NCBI GenBank assembly: GCA_031425695.1
Contig: JANPJV010000314.1
Span: forward strand, 1-64,000
Source: JANPJV01 sp031425695
GTDB taxonomy: Bacteria; Pseudomonadota; Gammaproteobacteria; Xanthomonadales; SZUA-5
Reading direction: 5' to 3'
DNA length: 64,000 bases
The position numbers were made by a program, and so were the translations under genes. Position 1 is the first letter of the stretch, and each line of letters begins with the position of its first letter. Under the pieces are notes generated by a model that was given only the letters and a program-made list of their open reading frames with translations, was not told the origin of the DNA and searched no databases. Below are positions 49,290 to 57,667 of this stretch, in pieces.

Positions 49290-51547
49290 TGATCCGGCAC
49301 ATTGTCGTTGCCCAGATCGATGCGCCTGGCGGCGTGGTGTATGCCTCCACCAGGCCGTATGCGACGCATCCCAGCGACACGCCAGCAAACCTGTTCATTT
49401 CCCGCGGCACGGCAGAGATCGTTTACGAGCGAGCCCTGACCTTCGAGTTTTGGAGTCGCGGCGGCGGCGGCGCTACGAGCGGCGTCGAGCTCTACAACAT
49501 CGACGGCTATTTCGACACGTGGCCGAACCTGGCCTGGAAGGGCCGTCGAATCAACCTTTACGCCGTTGAGCCACGCCAGGCGTGGTCGACCAGGATCGCG
49601 TTAGGGTCAATGACCATTCACCGGCCGCGCGTAACCGGCGCTCATCGTATCCGGCTCGAATGCGGATCGACTATCGAGCTGCTCGGCCGGCCGGTGAACA
49701 GTGTGTTCCTGCAGACGATTGGCAACCTGCAGCTGCGCGGCCAGCCGGCACCTATCGTGCTCGGTCACGTGCGCTGGGCCGATCCCCGGCCAAGGCGGTT
49801 GAACGATGGAAGCACGCGCGGCCTGTACGACCTGACGGACGCACCATTTGAGTCGGTCGCGCAGGTTCTCCATCGCGGCTCGCCGCTTATTGAGCAGCCA
49901 GACCCGCAGCTGCCGACCGGTGGCTTTTGGGTCGACGCGGACGAGTGCTACGGTTTCCGGTTTGGTCCCCAGACGTACCGGTTGGCTGGGGAAATGCACG
50001 GCAACCTTCGCCGCGAGGCGAATCTCACCACAAACGACACTTTCCCTACGGCTACCGGCGACGATCCCGCGGGTTGGGATGTAACCGAGGAAGGCACGGC
50101 CACCGTCGTTCTGACGGCGCCAGGCATCGTTACCATCACGGGGTTCGGCGACGGGAATGTGCGGATCGACCAAACCCTTGGCCTGACCGACGGACACCGG
50201 TACCAGTTGGAGGTGCGCGTCTCGTCCCAGACCGGAACCGCCGACTTTTACTACGGCGCCACCGTCTTGCGGTCCTTCGAGGCGGCCAGCAACCGCACGG
50301 TCATGGTTTGTTTCGTGGCGGCCGGTGGGGTCGACAACATTGGTGTGGGGCTCAACATCGGCCAGTCCGGCTTCGTGCAGATCAATTTCCTCCGCTGTTA
50401 CCGGGTGCATCGCATTGACTCGCTGGGCGAAATGCTCCGCTTCGCCGCAGCGCGAAATTCGGTTTCGACCTCGGCGCTGGCGCTGACCGCCTGTGACGAC
50501 CTGCAGGCGGAAACGCCTTACCGGCTGGCGATAGCGACCACCGGAGCGATCACGGGCGACGAACTCGTGCGGCGTGCCGCGTTGAGCTACGGCTCCGGGT
50601 TCTTCGAGGACCGCTCCGGCCAGCTGCGTCCGGCTCGGCTAAAGCGCCCGTCAGCGGTGGCCGATTGGGACATTCCCGAGTGGCGAGTCAAGGGTGATAT
50701 CGCCTTTGAAACCGACCACGCGCCAGGTCTGGCCAACCGAATGAGTTTCGGGCGCAACTACGTCCTTCACAGCGATGACGACATGAGCGGGATTACCGAT
50801 CCCGCAATGCGCGCTGCGCTGTCGCGCGGTCCCTCCGTGGTGACCTCGACGATCACGCTTCACGCCGAATATGCCGCGGACGCAGCTGCTCGCGAACCGA
50901 TCGAGTCGTTGTTGTCGGAACAGGCCGACGCCCAGGCAGAGATCAACCGGTTGTGCGACCTGTACCGGCTGATTCGCGGTTTCTGGTCATTCACCGTGCG
51001 ACTCGACGACGTGCTCGACGCCTACGAGATCGAGCCGGGTGAAACGATCCGCCTGACCCATCGTCGCTACGGGTTGTCGGCCGGCGTGAACCTGCTCGTG
51101 GTGCTGGCGCGCAGCAATGAGACGCAAGTTGACCTGGTGTGTTGGGGCTCTGCGGAGCCAGAAGCCGAAGACGAGGCTTACGAGCCGTCGCCGATCGAGG
51201 AGCTGATTGAGGACACGACCTTCGACAGCAGCTCGGGCTGGACCGGCTGGCTTGTCGAGGACGGCTACGCTGCCTACGACGAAGGGGAGCTGGAGGCCGA
51301 GTTGCTTCGCCCCTGTACACCCGGCCTGGGCTATCGGCTGACGGTCGACGTGCTGGCCAGTGACATGGATTACGGGCTGGACGTCTACCTCGGAGACCAG
51401 CTGATCTATTCCGGGCTGGCGCCAGCTGTCGGCGAGTGGACCTTCGATTCCACCGCTTCTGGTGCGCACGGGACCCTTACTTTCATCCCCGAGGGCGGCA
51501 CGCCAGCGCTCGAATTCGGATCGGTTTCTCTGCAGGAGCTTGGCTAG
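49289..51547 (+). CDS. Tail tip/hub protein with inserted carbohydrate-binding-like domains
   Basis: A 752 aa protein. The N- and middle parts (FEFWSRGGGGATSGVELYNIDGYFD, LECGSTIELLGRPVNSVFLQ, DEVLDAYEIEPGETIRLTHRRYGL-like near residue 590) look like a siphophage tail hub. Two beta-sandwich insertions, about residues 245-370 (DDPAGWDVTEEGTATVVLTAPG...GVGLNIGQSGFVQINFLRCYRV) and 640-750 (DTTFDSSSGWTGWLVEDGYAAY...GTPALEFGSVSLQEL), resemble CBM4/9-like modules and may bind surface glycans. Confidence 0.7.
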   Translation: MIRHIVVAQIDAPGGVVYASTRPYATHPSDTPANLFISRGTAEIVYERALTFEFWSRGGGGATSGVELYNIDGYFDTWPNLAWKGRRINLYAVEPRQAWSTRIALGSMTIHRPRVTGAHRIRLECGSTIELLGRPVNSVFLQTIGNLQLRGQPAPIVLGHVRWADPRPRRLNDGSTRGLYDLTDAPFESVAQVLHRGSPLIEQPDPQLPTGGFWVDADECYGFRFGPQTYRLAGEMHGNLRREANLTTNDTFPTATGDDPAGWDVTEEGTATVVLTAPGIVTITGFGDGNVRIDQTLGLTDGHRYQLEVRVSSQTGTADFYYGATVLRSFEAASNRTVMVCFVAAGGVDNIGVGLNIGQSGFVQINFLRCYRVHRIDSLGEMLRFAAARNSVSTSALALTACDDLQAETPYRLAIATTGAITGDELVRRAALSYGSGFFEDRSGQLRPARLKRPSAVADWDIPEWRVKGDIAFETDHAPGLANRMSFGRNYVLHSDDDMSGITDPAMRAALSRGPSVVTSTITLHAEYAADAAAREPIESLLSEQADAQAEINRLCDLYRLIRGFWSFTVRLDDVLDAYEIEPGETIRLTHRRYGLSAGVNLLVVLARSNETQVDLVCWGSAEPEAEDEAYEPSPIEELIEDTTFDSSSGWTGWLVEDGYAAYDEGELEAELLRPCTPGLGYRLTVDVLASDMDYGLDVYLGDQLIYSGLAPAVGEWTFDSTASGAHGTLTFIPEGGTPALEFGSVSLQELG

Positions 51548-52384
51548 ATGGGCGCGATCCTTAGCAACGTGAACTACGCGGACAGCGCGGACGCGACTAT
51601 CACCGAGAACACGGGCACGTTCCTGACGCCCCTCTCGCAGCTGCAGGTCCCTTGGGGTCGAGGACTTTGCCGGGCTCACGATGGCCCGTACCCGCGCTGC
51701 ATCTTTGATGTGGACCTGGGCGACGTCAAAAGCATCGTGACGCTGGGCCTCAAGGGCATGCAGGGGCATTGCGAGGTGCGATACCAGCTATCGGCGTTCG
51801 CCGACTTCTCTGTAATGGTGGCCAACACCGTCGTTGAGTACGAGTCCGCCTGGGGCTTCCCCTACGGCGCCGGTTGCTGGCTGCACCCCGCAGGTGCGGC
51901 CTGGGAAGCGCGCTACCTCCGCGTGCGTGTGGACGTCTTTGAGGGCATCGATCCCTCATGGGTTGATATGCGCCGACTGTGGGTCGGCGGCGGGATCATC
52001 CTCAGCGACGGCGTGGCAGCAGGCTGGGAAGTTGACCCAGCTGTGGACGGCAGTCCGACCGACCGGAGCCCCGATGGCGACGTTTACGCCGACGCCCGCG
52101 CCAGGTGGCGCCGGCTTCGCGCTGGCCGCACCCTGATGACCAGGGCGACGGCTGTGGGCGGCACAGTGCCCGGCCTGGCCGCTGCGATTGCCTCGATCGG
52201 GCACTCTCGCGAGTGCGTCGTCGCCGTTCGGGCCAACGATGGCGGCGACAACGACCTGGCACGTTTCTACGAGACTGTTCACGGTCAGCTGGCCAGCTGG
52301 GCACCGCTGCGCAGCCAAAAAGGTGATCGGATTGGCCTGGAGCACCTGATGGTCGAGGAAGTGCCAATGGAGCCGCTGAGCTGA
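51548..52384 (+). CDS. Tail tip protein, unknown
   Basis: A 278 aa protein starting directly after the hub stop. Segments ILSNVNYADSADATITENTGTFLTPLSQLQ and CIFDVDLGDVKSIVTLGLKGMQGHCEVRYQLSAFADFS suggest a beta-rich domain of the discoidin/receptor-binding type. The order implies a distal tail part. No catalytic motif is seen. It ends on the next ATG. Confidence 0.6.
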   Translation: MGAILSNVNYADSADATITENTGTFLTPLSQLQVPWGRGLCRAHDGPYPRCIFDVDLGDVKSIVTLGLKGMQGHCEVRYQLSAFADFSVMVANTVVEYESAWGFPYGAGCWLHPAGAAWEARYLRVRVDVFEGIDPSWVDMRRLWVGGGIILSDGVAAGWEVDPAVDGSPTDRSPDGDVYADARARWRRLRAGRTLMTRATAVGGTVPGLAAAIASIGHSRECVVAVRANDGGDNDLARFYETVHGQLASWAPLRSQKGDRIGLEHLMVEEVPMEPLS

Positions 52385-52494
52385 TGACCGTCCAAGACCT
52401 CGCCGCCTGGATCGTGATCCTTTGGGCCGCGAAGCGCGCGATCTATGGAGTGCTCGACTGCGCCGCGTACGTGAAGCGCAACTGGCCGAAGTGA
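52384..52494 (+). CDS. 36 aa single-TM peptide, last phage gene
   Basis: MTVQDLAAWIVILWAAKRAI, then YGVLDCAAYVKRNWPK. The ATG overlaps the upstream TGA, so translation coupling is likely. One amphipathic/hydrophobic helix. The function is unknown. Confidence 0.55.
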   Translation: MTVQDLAAWIVILWAAKRAIYGVLDCAAYVKRNWPK

Positions 52495-52508
52495 GGCAAG
52501 CTGAACCG

Positions 52509-52529
52509 ATGCGCCGTCGGACGGCGCAT
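52509..52529. terminator. Palindrome at right end, twin of 10047-10067
   Basis: Same 21 bases and similar upstream sequence (CTGAACCG) as at the left end. It follows the last late gene by 14 nt and probably ends the late transcript. Confidence 0.6.
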
Positions 52530-52583
52530 CGTGACCGTTTCGTCTGTGCGTATTCTCTTCGCAAGCGCTGAACTTTGACCGAC

Positions 52584-52626
52584 GCGCATTTATGTCAAGA
52601 TTCGGCCGCATTTATGTCAGCGCGCA
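52584..52626 (-). repeat. Right end, two direct transposase-site repeats
   Basis: GCATTTATGTCA occurs at 52586-52597 and 52608-52619, a 22-bp period or two helical turns. Its reverse complement TGACATAAATGC matches GACATAAATG at the left end. The CA at 52625-52626 is the proposed terminal dinucleotide. Confidence 0.65.
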
Positions 52627-52629
52627 TCA

Positions 52630-52671
52630 CTCTCCCCCGCCCCTCTCCCCAGAAGCAAGGGAGAGGGGAGC
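52630..52671 (+). repeat. GGGAGAGGGG hairpin repeat, right copy
   Basis: CCCCTCTCCC (52640-52649) and GGGAGAGGGG (52659-52668) with an AGAAGCAA-type loop, an inverted copy of the repeat at 9821-9864. It lies between the prophage end and putA. Confidence 0.75.
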
Positions 52672-52725
52672 AATCACATCACGTAGACTCCTCGCCCTCA
52701 CATTCACGCCGTCCCGAGCCCATCG

Positions 52726-55700
52726 ATGACCCCCCAAGCCCCGCTGTTGCAGGACGCTGCGTCCGACGCCGATGAGTCGCTGTTGCGCCTCGCCACGAAT
52801 TACGCGCGTGACGAGGCGGAGGTGGTGAGCGAGCTGTTGCGGGTGGCGGAGATGGATGCCGAGCTCAAGGGACGCATCCATGGGACCGCCGCGGACCTGG
52901 TCAAGCGCGTCCGCGGGCGCAAGGCTGACCAGAGCGCGGTCGAGTCGTTCATGCGTGAGTACGACCTCTCCAGCGAGGAGGGGGTCATGTTGATGTGCGT
53001 GGCCGAGGCGCTGTTGCGCATTCCCGACAGCGAGACCGCCGACAAGCTGATCTCCGACAAACTCGGCGACGCCAACTGGCAATCGCATGCAGGCCGCAGC
53101 GACAGCCTGCTGGTCAACGCGGGCACCTGGGGCCTGATGCTCACCGGCAAGCTGGTGCGTATTGCGGAAGACACCAAGCGCAACTTCTTCGGTGCCTTCA
53201 AGCGCCTGATCGCGCGCTCGGGCGAACCGGTGGTGCGCCTCGCGGTGCGCCAGGCGATGCGCATCATGGGCCACCAGTTCGTGATGGGTCGCACCATCGA
53301 GGAGGCGATCGGGCGTTCGAAAGACAAGGACCAGCGTGGTTACCGGCATTCGTACGACATGCTCGGCGAGTCGGCGCTGACCTCGGCCGACGCGCTGCGC
53401 TATCTCGAAAGCTATCGCCAGGCGATCATCGGCATCGGCCGCGCCGGTCCATATCCGGACCTGGTTGCGGCCCCGAGCATTTCGGTCAAGCTCTCGGCGC
53501 TGCATCCGCGCTACGAGCGCGCCAAGCGCTCGCGGGTGCTGGTCGAGCTCACCCCGCGCGTGCTTGCGCTGGCAGAACTTGCCAAAGCGCAGGGCATTCC
53601 GATGACCATCGATGCCGAGGAGGCCGACCGCCTGGAGCTGTCGCTGGAGATCATCGCGCGCGTGCACTCGAGCCCGACCCTGGCCGACTGGCAGGGCTTT
53701 GGCCTGGCTGTCCAGGCTTACCAGAAGCGCGCCCTCGGGGTGATCGACTGGCTCGGCGAGCTCGCCCGCAAGACCGGCCGGCGCCTCAACGTGCGGCTGG
53801 TCAAGGGCGCTTACTGGGACAGCGAGATCAAGCGGGCGCAGGTCGATGGGCACGACGGCTATCCGGTGTTCACGCGCAAGCCCAACACCGATCTCTCCTA
53901 TCTCGCCTGCGCGCGCCGTCTGCTGGCGCAGGGCGATGCGATCTATCCGCAATTTGCGACCCACAATGCGCAGACCATCGCCGCGATTTTTCATCTGGCG
54001 CAGGGACGGCCCTTCGAATTCCAACGCCTGCACGGCATGGGCACTGATCTCTACGCCGAAGTAATCCCGGCCGAGCGCCTGAATGTGCCGTGTCGCGTGT
54101 ATGCGCCGGTTGGCACCCACGAAGACCTGCTCCCCTACCTGGTGCGCCGCCTGCTGGAGAACGGCGCCAACACCTCGTTCGTCAATCGCATCGTCGATGA
54201 GAGCCTGCCGATCGATGAGTTGATCCCGCACCCGGGCGACGTCGTCGCGGCCACCGAGCCGAAGGCCCATCCACGGATCCCGTTGCCGCTCAATCTGTAC
54301 GGCGTCGACCGTCGCAACTCGCGCGGCATCAATGTCGGCAATGACCGCGAGCTCACTGAGCTTCTCAAGCTGACCGCAGCGGTGCGCTTCGGCGAGATCC
54401 ACGCCATCCCGATGGTGCCGGGCGCGACCAGCGCCAAGGCCGCCGAACCGGTCACCGATCCGGCCGATCGCCGGCGTGTGCTCGGTAGCCACCAGCCCGC
54501 CGATGCGGCCATGGTCGACAAGGCGCTCGCCAACGCGCAGGCGGCCTTCCCGGGCTGGGAAGCAACGCCGGTCGAGTTGCGTGCGCAGATGCTCGAGCGT
54601 GCCGCCGACCTGATGGAGGTCCATCGCGCCGAGCTGATTGCGCTGTGCACGCGCGAGGCCGGCAAGACCATTTCCGACGGTGTCGCCGAGGTTCGTGAGG
54701 CAGTCGATTTCTGTCGCTATTACGCGCAGTGCGCGCGCCGTGACTTCGTGCCGAAGATTTTGCCGGGGCCGACCGGTGAATCCAACCAGCTCGAGTTGCA
54801 CGGGCGCGGGATCTTCGTCTGCATCAGCCCTTGGAATTTCCCGCTCGCGATCTATGTCGGGCAGGTCGTGGCGGCGCTGGTGGCGGGCAATTGCGTGATC
54901 GCCAAGCCGGCCGAACAGACCAACCTGATCGCCTGGCGCGCGACGCAGATGCTGCATCAAGCGGGGATTCCGCCCGCGGTGCTGCAATTCCTGCCGGGCG
55001 CGGGCTCCGTGGTGGGTGCGCGGTTGACGGCGGATGCGCGCATCGCCGGCGTCTGCTTCACCGGCTCGACCGAAACGGCACGGCTGATCAATCGCACGCT
55101 GGCCGCGCGCGACGCCGCGATTGCCATCCTGATTGCCGAGACCGGCGGCCAGAACGCGCTGATCGCCGATTCCTCGGCGCTCCCCGAACAGCTGGTCAAG
55201 GATGCAATCTCCGGCGCCTTTGGATCGGCTGGCCAGCGCTGTTCGGCCACGCGCATCCTGTTCGTCCAGGAGGATGTAGCGGAGCGGACCTTGACCCTGC
55301 TCGCCGGCGCGATGGACGAGCTCAAGCTCGGCGATCCCGGGCTACTCGCCACCGATATCGGCCCGGTCATCGACGCCGAAGCGCGCCAGACGCTCATCGA
55401 TCACGCCGAGCGCATGCGCCGCGAAGGGCGCCTGATCAAGGCGATGGCAACAGACGACAGCCATGTGCATGGTTGTTTCTTTGCACCGCAGGCGTTCGAG
55501 ATCGATTCGCTGGATCGCTTGCAACGAGAGGTCTTCGGCCCGGTCCTGCACGTCATCCGCTACAAGGCCAGCGAGCTCGATCAAGTCATCGACGCGATCA
55601 ATGCGAGCGGCTACGGCCTCACCCTCGGCGTGCACAGCCGCATCGATTCGACCATCGAACGCATCAGCTCACGCATTCGCGCCGGCAACTGCTACGTCAA

Positions 55701-55878
55701 CCGCAACATGATCGGCGCCGTGGTCGGCGTGCAACCCTTCGGCGGCGAAGGCCTCTCCGGCACCGGGCCCAAAGCCGGCGGCCCGCACTACCTGCACCGC
55801 TTCGCCACCGAGCGCACGCTCACCATCAACACGGCGGCGGTGGGGGGAAATGCGACGTTGATTGCGCAGGGGGGGTGA
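52726..55878 (+). CDS. putA: Bifunctional proline dehydrogenase / P5C dehydrogenase PutA
   Basis: A 1050 aa enzyme oxidising proline to glutamate. The proline dehydrogenase barrel (about 130-440) shows SVKLSALHPRYERA, TIDAEEADRLELSL, VRLVKGAYWDSEIKRAQ and FATHNAQT; the aldehyde dehydrogenase half (about 570-1040) has PWNFPLAIYVGQ, FTGSTETARLI, AETGGQNALI and catalytic Cys839 in GSAGQRCSATR. No N-terminal ribbon-helix-helix DNA-binding domain is present, so it is the non-repressor type. It is monocistronic; the prophage is inserted about 100 bp upstream. Confidence 0.96.
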   Translation: MTPQAPLLQDAASDADESLLRLATNYARDEAEVVSELLRVAEMDAELKGRIHGTAADLVKRVRGRKADQSAVESFMREYDLSSEEGVMLMCVAEALLRIPDSETADKLISDKLGDANWQSHAGRSDSLLVNAGTWGLMLTGKLVRIAEDTKRNFFGAFKRLIARSGEPVVRLAVRQAMRIMGHQFVMGRTIEEAIGRSKDKDQRGYRHSYDMLGESALTSADALRYLESYRQAIIGIGRAGPYPDLVAAPSISVKLSALHPRYERAKRSRVLVELTPRVLALAELAKAQGIPMTIDAEEADRLELSLEIIARVHSSPTLADWQGFGLAVQAYQKRALGVIDWLGELARKTGRRLNVRLVKGAYWDSEIKRAQVDGHDGYPVFTRKPNTDLSYLACARRLLAQGDAIYPQFATHNAQTIAAIFHLAQGRPFEFQRLHGMGTDLYAEVIPAERLNVPCRVYAPVGTHEDLLPYLVRRLLENGANTSFVNRIVDESLPIDELIPHPGDVVAATEPKAHPRIPLPLNLYGVDRRNSRGINVGNDRELTELLKLTAAVRFGEIHAIPMVPGATSAKAAEPVTDPADRRRVLGSHQPADAAMVDKALANAQAAFPGWEATPVELRAQMLERAADLMEVHRAELIALCTREAGKTISDGVAEVREAVDFCRYYAQCARRDFVPKILPGPTGESNQLELHGRGIFVCISPWNFPLAIYVGQVVAALVAGNCVIAKPAEQTNLIAWRATQMLHQAGIPPAVLQFLPGAGSVVGARLTADARIAGVCFTGSTETARLINRTLAARDAAIAILIAETGGQNALIADSSALPEQLVKDAISGAFGSAGQRCSATRILFVQEDVAERTLTLLAGAMDELKLGDPGLLATDIGPVIDAEARQTLIDHAERMRREGRLIKAMATDDSHVHGCFFAPQAFEIDSLDRLQREVFGPVLHVIRYKASELDQVIDAINASGYGLTLGVHSRIDSTIERISSRIRAGNCYVNRNMIGAVVGVQPFGGEGLSGTGPKAGGPHYLHRFATERTLTINTAAVGGNATLIAQGG

Positions 55879-55882
55879 AAGC

Positions 55883-55952
55883 CGGTGTCGGTTTCGGACG
55901 TCGGTTTCGGAGGAGTGCTCTACCGAAACCGACAACCGAAACCGAAACCGTG
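55883..55952. repeat. GTCGGTTTCGG-type intergenic repeat
   Basis: GGTGTCGGTTTCGGACGTCGGTTTCGG and then CCGAAACCGACAACCGAAACCGAAACCG form an inverted pair downstream of putA. A related GGTGTCGGTCTCGGTTGTCGGTGTCGG lies at 869-895 upstream of the DsbA-family gene. Probably a dispersed host palindrome acting as a terminator. Confidence 0.65.
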
Positions 55953-56052
55953 GTTAAGCTCGCCCCACCGCTCGCCCTCTCGCGGAACCATCTTCCCCGC
56001 CCGCTGGTCTCCTGAACACTTGAGCCAAGCCTAAGCGGGCTAGAATGTGGTG

Positions 56053-57663
56053 ATGTATCTCGACTTTTACGGCCTCAGCGAGGCCCCGTTCTCGATCACT
56101 CCGGATCCGCGCTTCGTCTACCTGAGCGAGCGCCATCGGGATGGGTTGGCGCATCTGCTGTATGGCGTCGGCCAGGGCGGATCGGGCGGGTTCGTGCAGC
56201 TGACGGGCGAGGTCGGGACCGGCAAGACCACACTTTGCCGGCTGCTGCTCGAACAGGTGCCGGACAAGACCCGGATCGCGCTGCTGCTGAATCCGTTGCT
56301 CAATCCGGTCGAGTTGCTGGAAACCATCTGCGAAGAGCTGTCGATTGACCTCGAAGGCGCGCGCGGCAGCTTAAAGACGCTCACCGACCGGCTTAACGCG
56401 GTGTTGCTGAAAGCGCACGCCGATGGCGAGCGCGTGGTCGTTATCATCGACGAGGCACAGAATCTGTCCGTCGACGCGCTCGAGCAGGTGCGCTTGCTGA
56501 CCAACCTCGAGACCTCGACGCAGAAGCTCATGCAGATCATCCTGCTCGGCCAGCCGGAGCTGCGCGACCTGCTCGATCGCCCGGATTTGCGCCAGCTCGC
56601 GCAACGCATCACCGCGCGCTATCACCTGACACCGCTGGATTCGGAAGAGACCGAAACCTATGTGCGCCATCGGCTGCACGTCGCCGGCAGCGAGCGTATT
56701 CCATTCACCCGCCTCGCCCTGCGCAGCCTGCACCGCCGCTCCGGTGGCGTGCCGCGCCTGATCAACGTGATCGCAGATCGGGCGCTGGTCGCCGGGTATG
56801 CGCGCTCGCTCGACAGCATCAACGAACGCGTCGTGGACGAGGCCGCCGACGAGGCGCTGCACGGTGGCTCGCGCAAGCGCCGGCGCCTGGGCGCATTTGC
56901 GGCGTTGGCGGCGGCATCGCTGCTGCTTTCGGTAATCGCAATCTGGTGGCCACGAACGCCGGAGCCCACCACCCAGGCGGTTGCCGCGGTGGCGCCGCCC
57001 GTGCCAGCGGAGGCACCCGACGCCGCGTTGCAGCGCTTACTCGCCGCGAGCCAGGATGACGACCACCAGGCCTGGTCGCGGCTGGCCGAACTCTGGCAGA
57101 TCCCGGTCGATGCCGACGGTCTGGCGCAACTGGCCGCGTGCGCAGGCGCAATCGGCGAGGGCGTCTACTGTCTGCGGGCCAGCGGGCCGCTCGGGCGGCT
57201 CGCCAAGCTGAATCGCCCGGTCATCCTGCGCCTGCGCAAGGCAAGTGGCTTCACTTCGGCGCTACTGCTGGGCCTGGACGATGTGCATGCACGCCTGGAG
57301 ATCGCCGGCGAACCGCTGACCGTGCCACGCTCGTTGATCGAGCTGCATTGGTTCGGCGACTATCGAGCACTCTGGCGCGCGCCTGAATTCGTGCCCTCGG
57401 TGCTGCGCATCGGCGATCGCGGACCGGGTGTCGCGTGGCTGCGTGAACGTTTGGCCGGCGCCGAGGTCCAAGAGGGACTGGATGGTCCGGTGATCACCAA
57501 CGCCGAGTTCGATGCGGAGCTCGAGCGCCGGCTGCGCCGCCTGCAGATCCGCCTCGGCCTGGTGGCCGACGGGATTGCGGGTTCGGAGACGCAGATGGCG
57601 CTTGCCAGTTACGATGCCCTTGGCCCGCGTCTCGCGCGCCTCGATACGCCGCCGCGAGGTTGA
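56053..57663 (+). CDS. gspA: ExeA/GspA-like ATPase with peptidoglycan-binding C-terminus
   Basis: A 536 aa inner-membrane protein. The AAA+ domain opens YLDFYGLSEAPFSITPDPRF, with Walker A GEVGTGKTT (about 54-62), Walker B VVVIIDEAQN and IILLGQPELRDLL; one TM helix near 282-300 (FAALAAASLLLSVIAIWW); a periplasmic C-terminal domain with RIGDRGPGVAWLRERLAG resembling a peptidoglycan-binding domain. ExeA/GspA with GspB helps insert the type II secretin into the cell wall. Two GTG codons precede the chosen ATG. Confidence 0.88.
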   Translation: MYLDFYGLSEAPFSITPDPRFVYLSERHRDGLAHLLYGVGQGGSGGFVQLTGEVGTGKTTLCRLLLEQVPDKTRIALLLNPLLNPVELLETICEELSIDLEGARGSLKTLTDRLNAVLLKAHADGERVVVIIDEAQNLSVDALEQVRLLTNLETSTQKLMQIILLGQPELRDLLDRPDLRQLAQRITARYHLTPLDSEETETYVRHRLHVAGSERIPFTRLALRSLHRRSGGVPRLINVIADRALVAGYARSLDSINERVVDEAADEALHGGSRKRRRLGAFAALAAASLLLSVIAIWWPRTPEPTTQAVAAVAPPVPAEAPDAALQRLLAASQDDDHQAWSRLAELWQIPVDADGLAQLAACAGAIGEGVYCLRASGPLGRLAKLNRPVILRLRKASGFTSALLLGLDDVHARLEIAGEPLTVPRSLIELHWFGDYRALWRAPEFVPSVLRIGDRGPGVAWLRERLAGAEVQEGLDGPVITNAEFDAELERRLRRLQIRLGLVADGIAGSETQMALASYDALGPRLARLDTPPRG

Positions 57664-57667
57664 TGCA

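Larger units (their letters stand above)
9921..52626. mobile_element. Mu-like transposable prophage, apparently complete (about 42.7 kb)
   Basis: The element carries a DDE transposase, a MuB/ExeA-type ATPase, GemA, Mor and a head/tail/lysis gene set, and no tyrosine or serine integrase. Boundaries are proposed from inverted GACATAAATG motifs near both ends, 5'-TG and CA-3' termini at 9921 and 52626, and flanking TCACG/TCACT (4 of 5 identical), consistent with a 5-bp target duplication. Every module needed for a siphovirus-type particle is recognisable and no disrupted gene was seen. The exact ends are uncertain by a few bases. Confidence 0.85.

Noticed and set aside
52627..54987. Minus-strand frame of 786 codons opposite putA
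   Set aside because: putA is unequivocal; the antisense frame is a GC-skew artefact.
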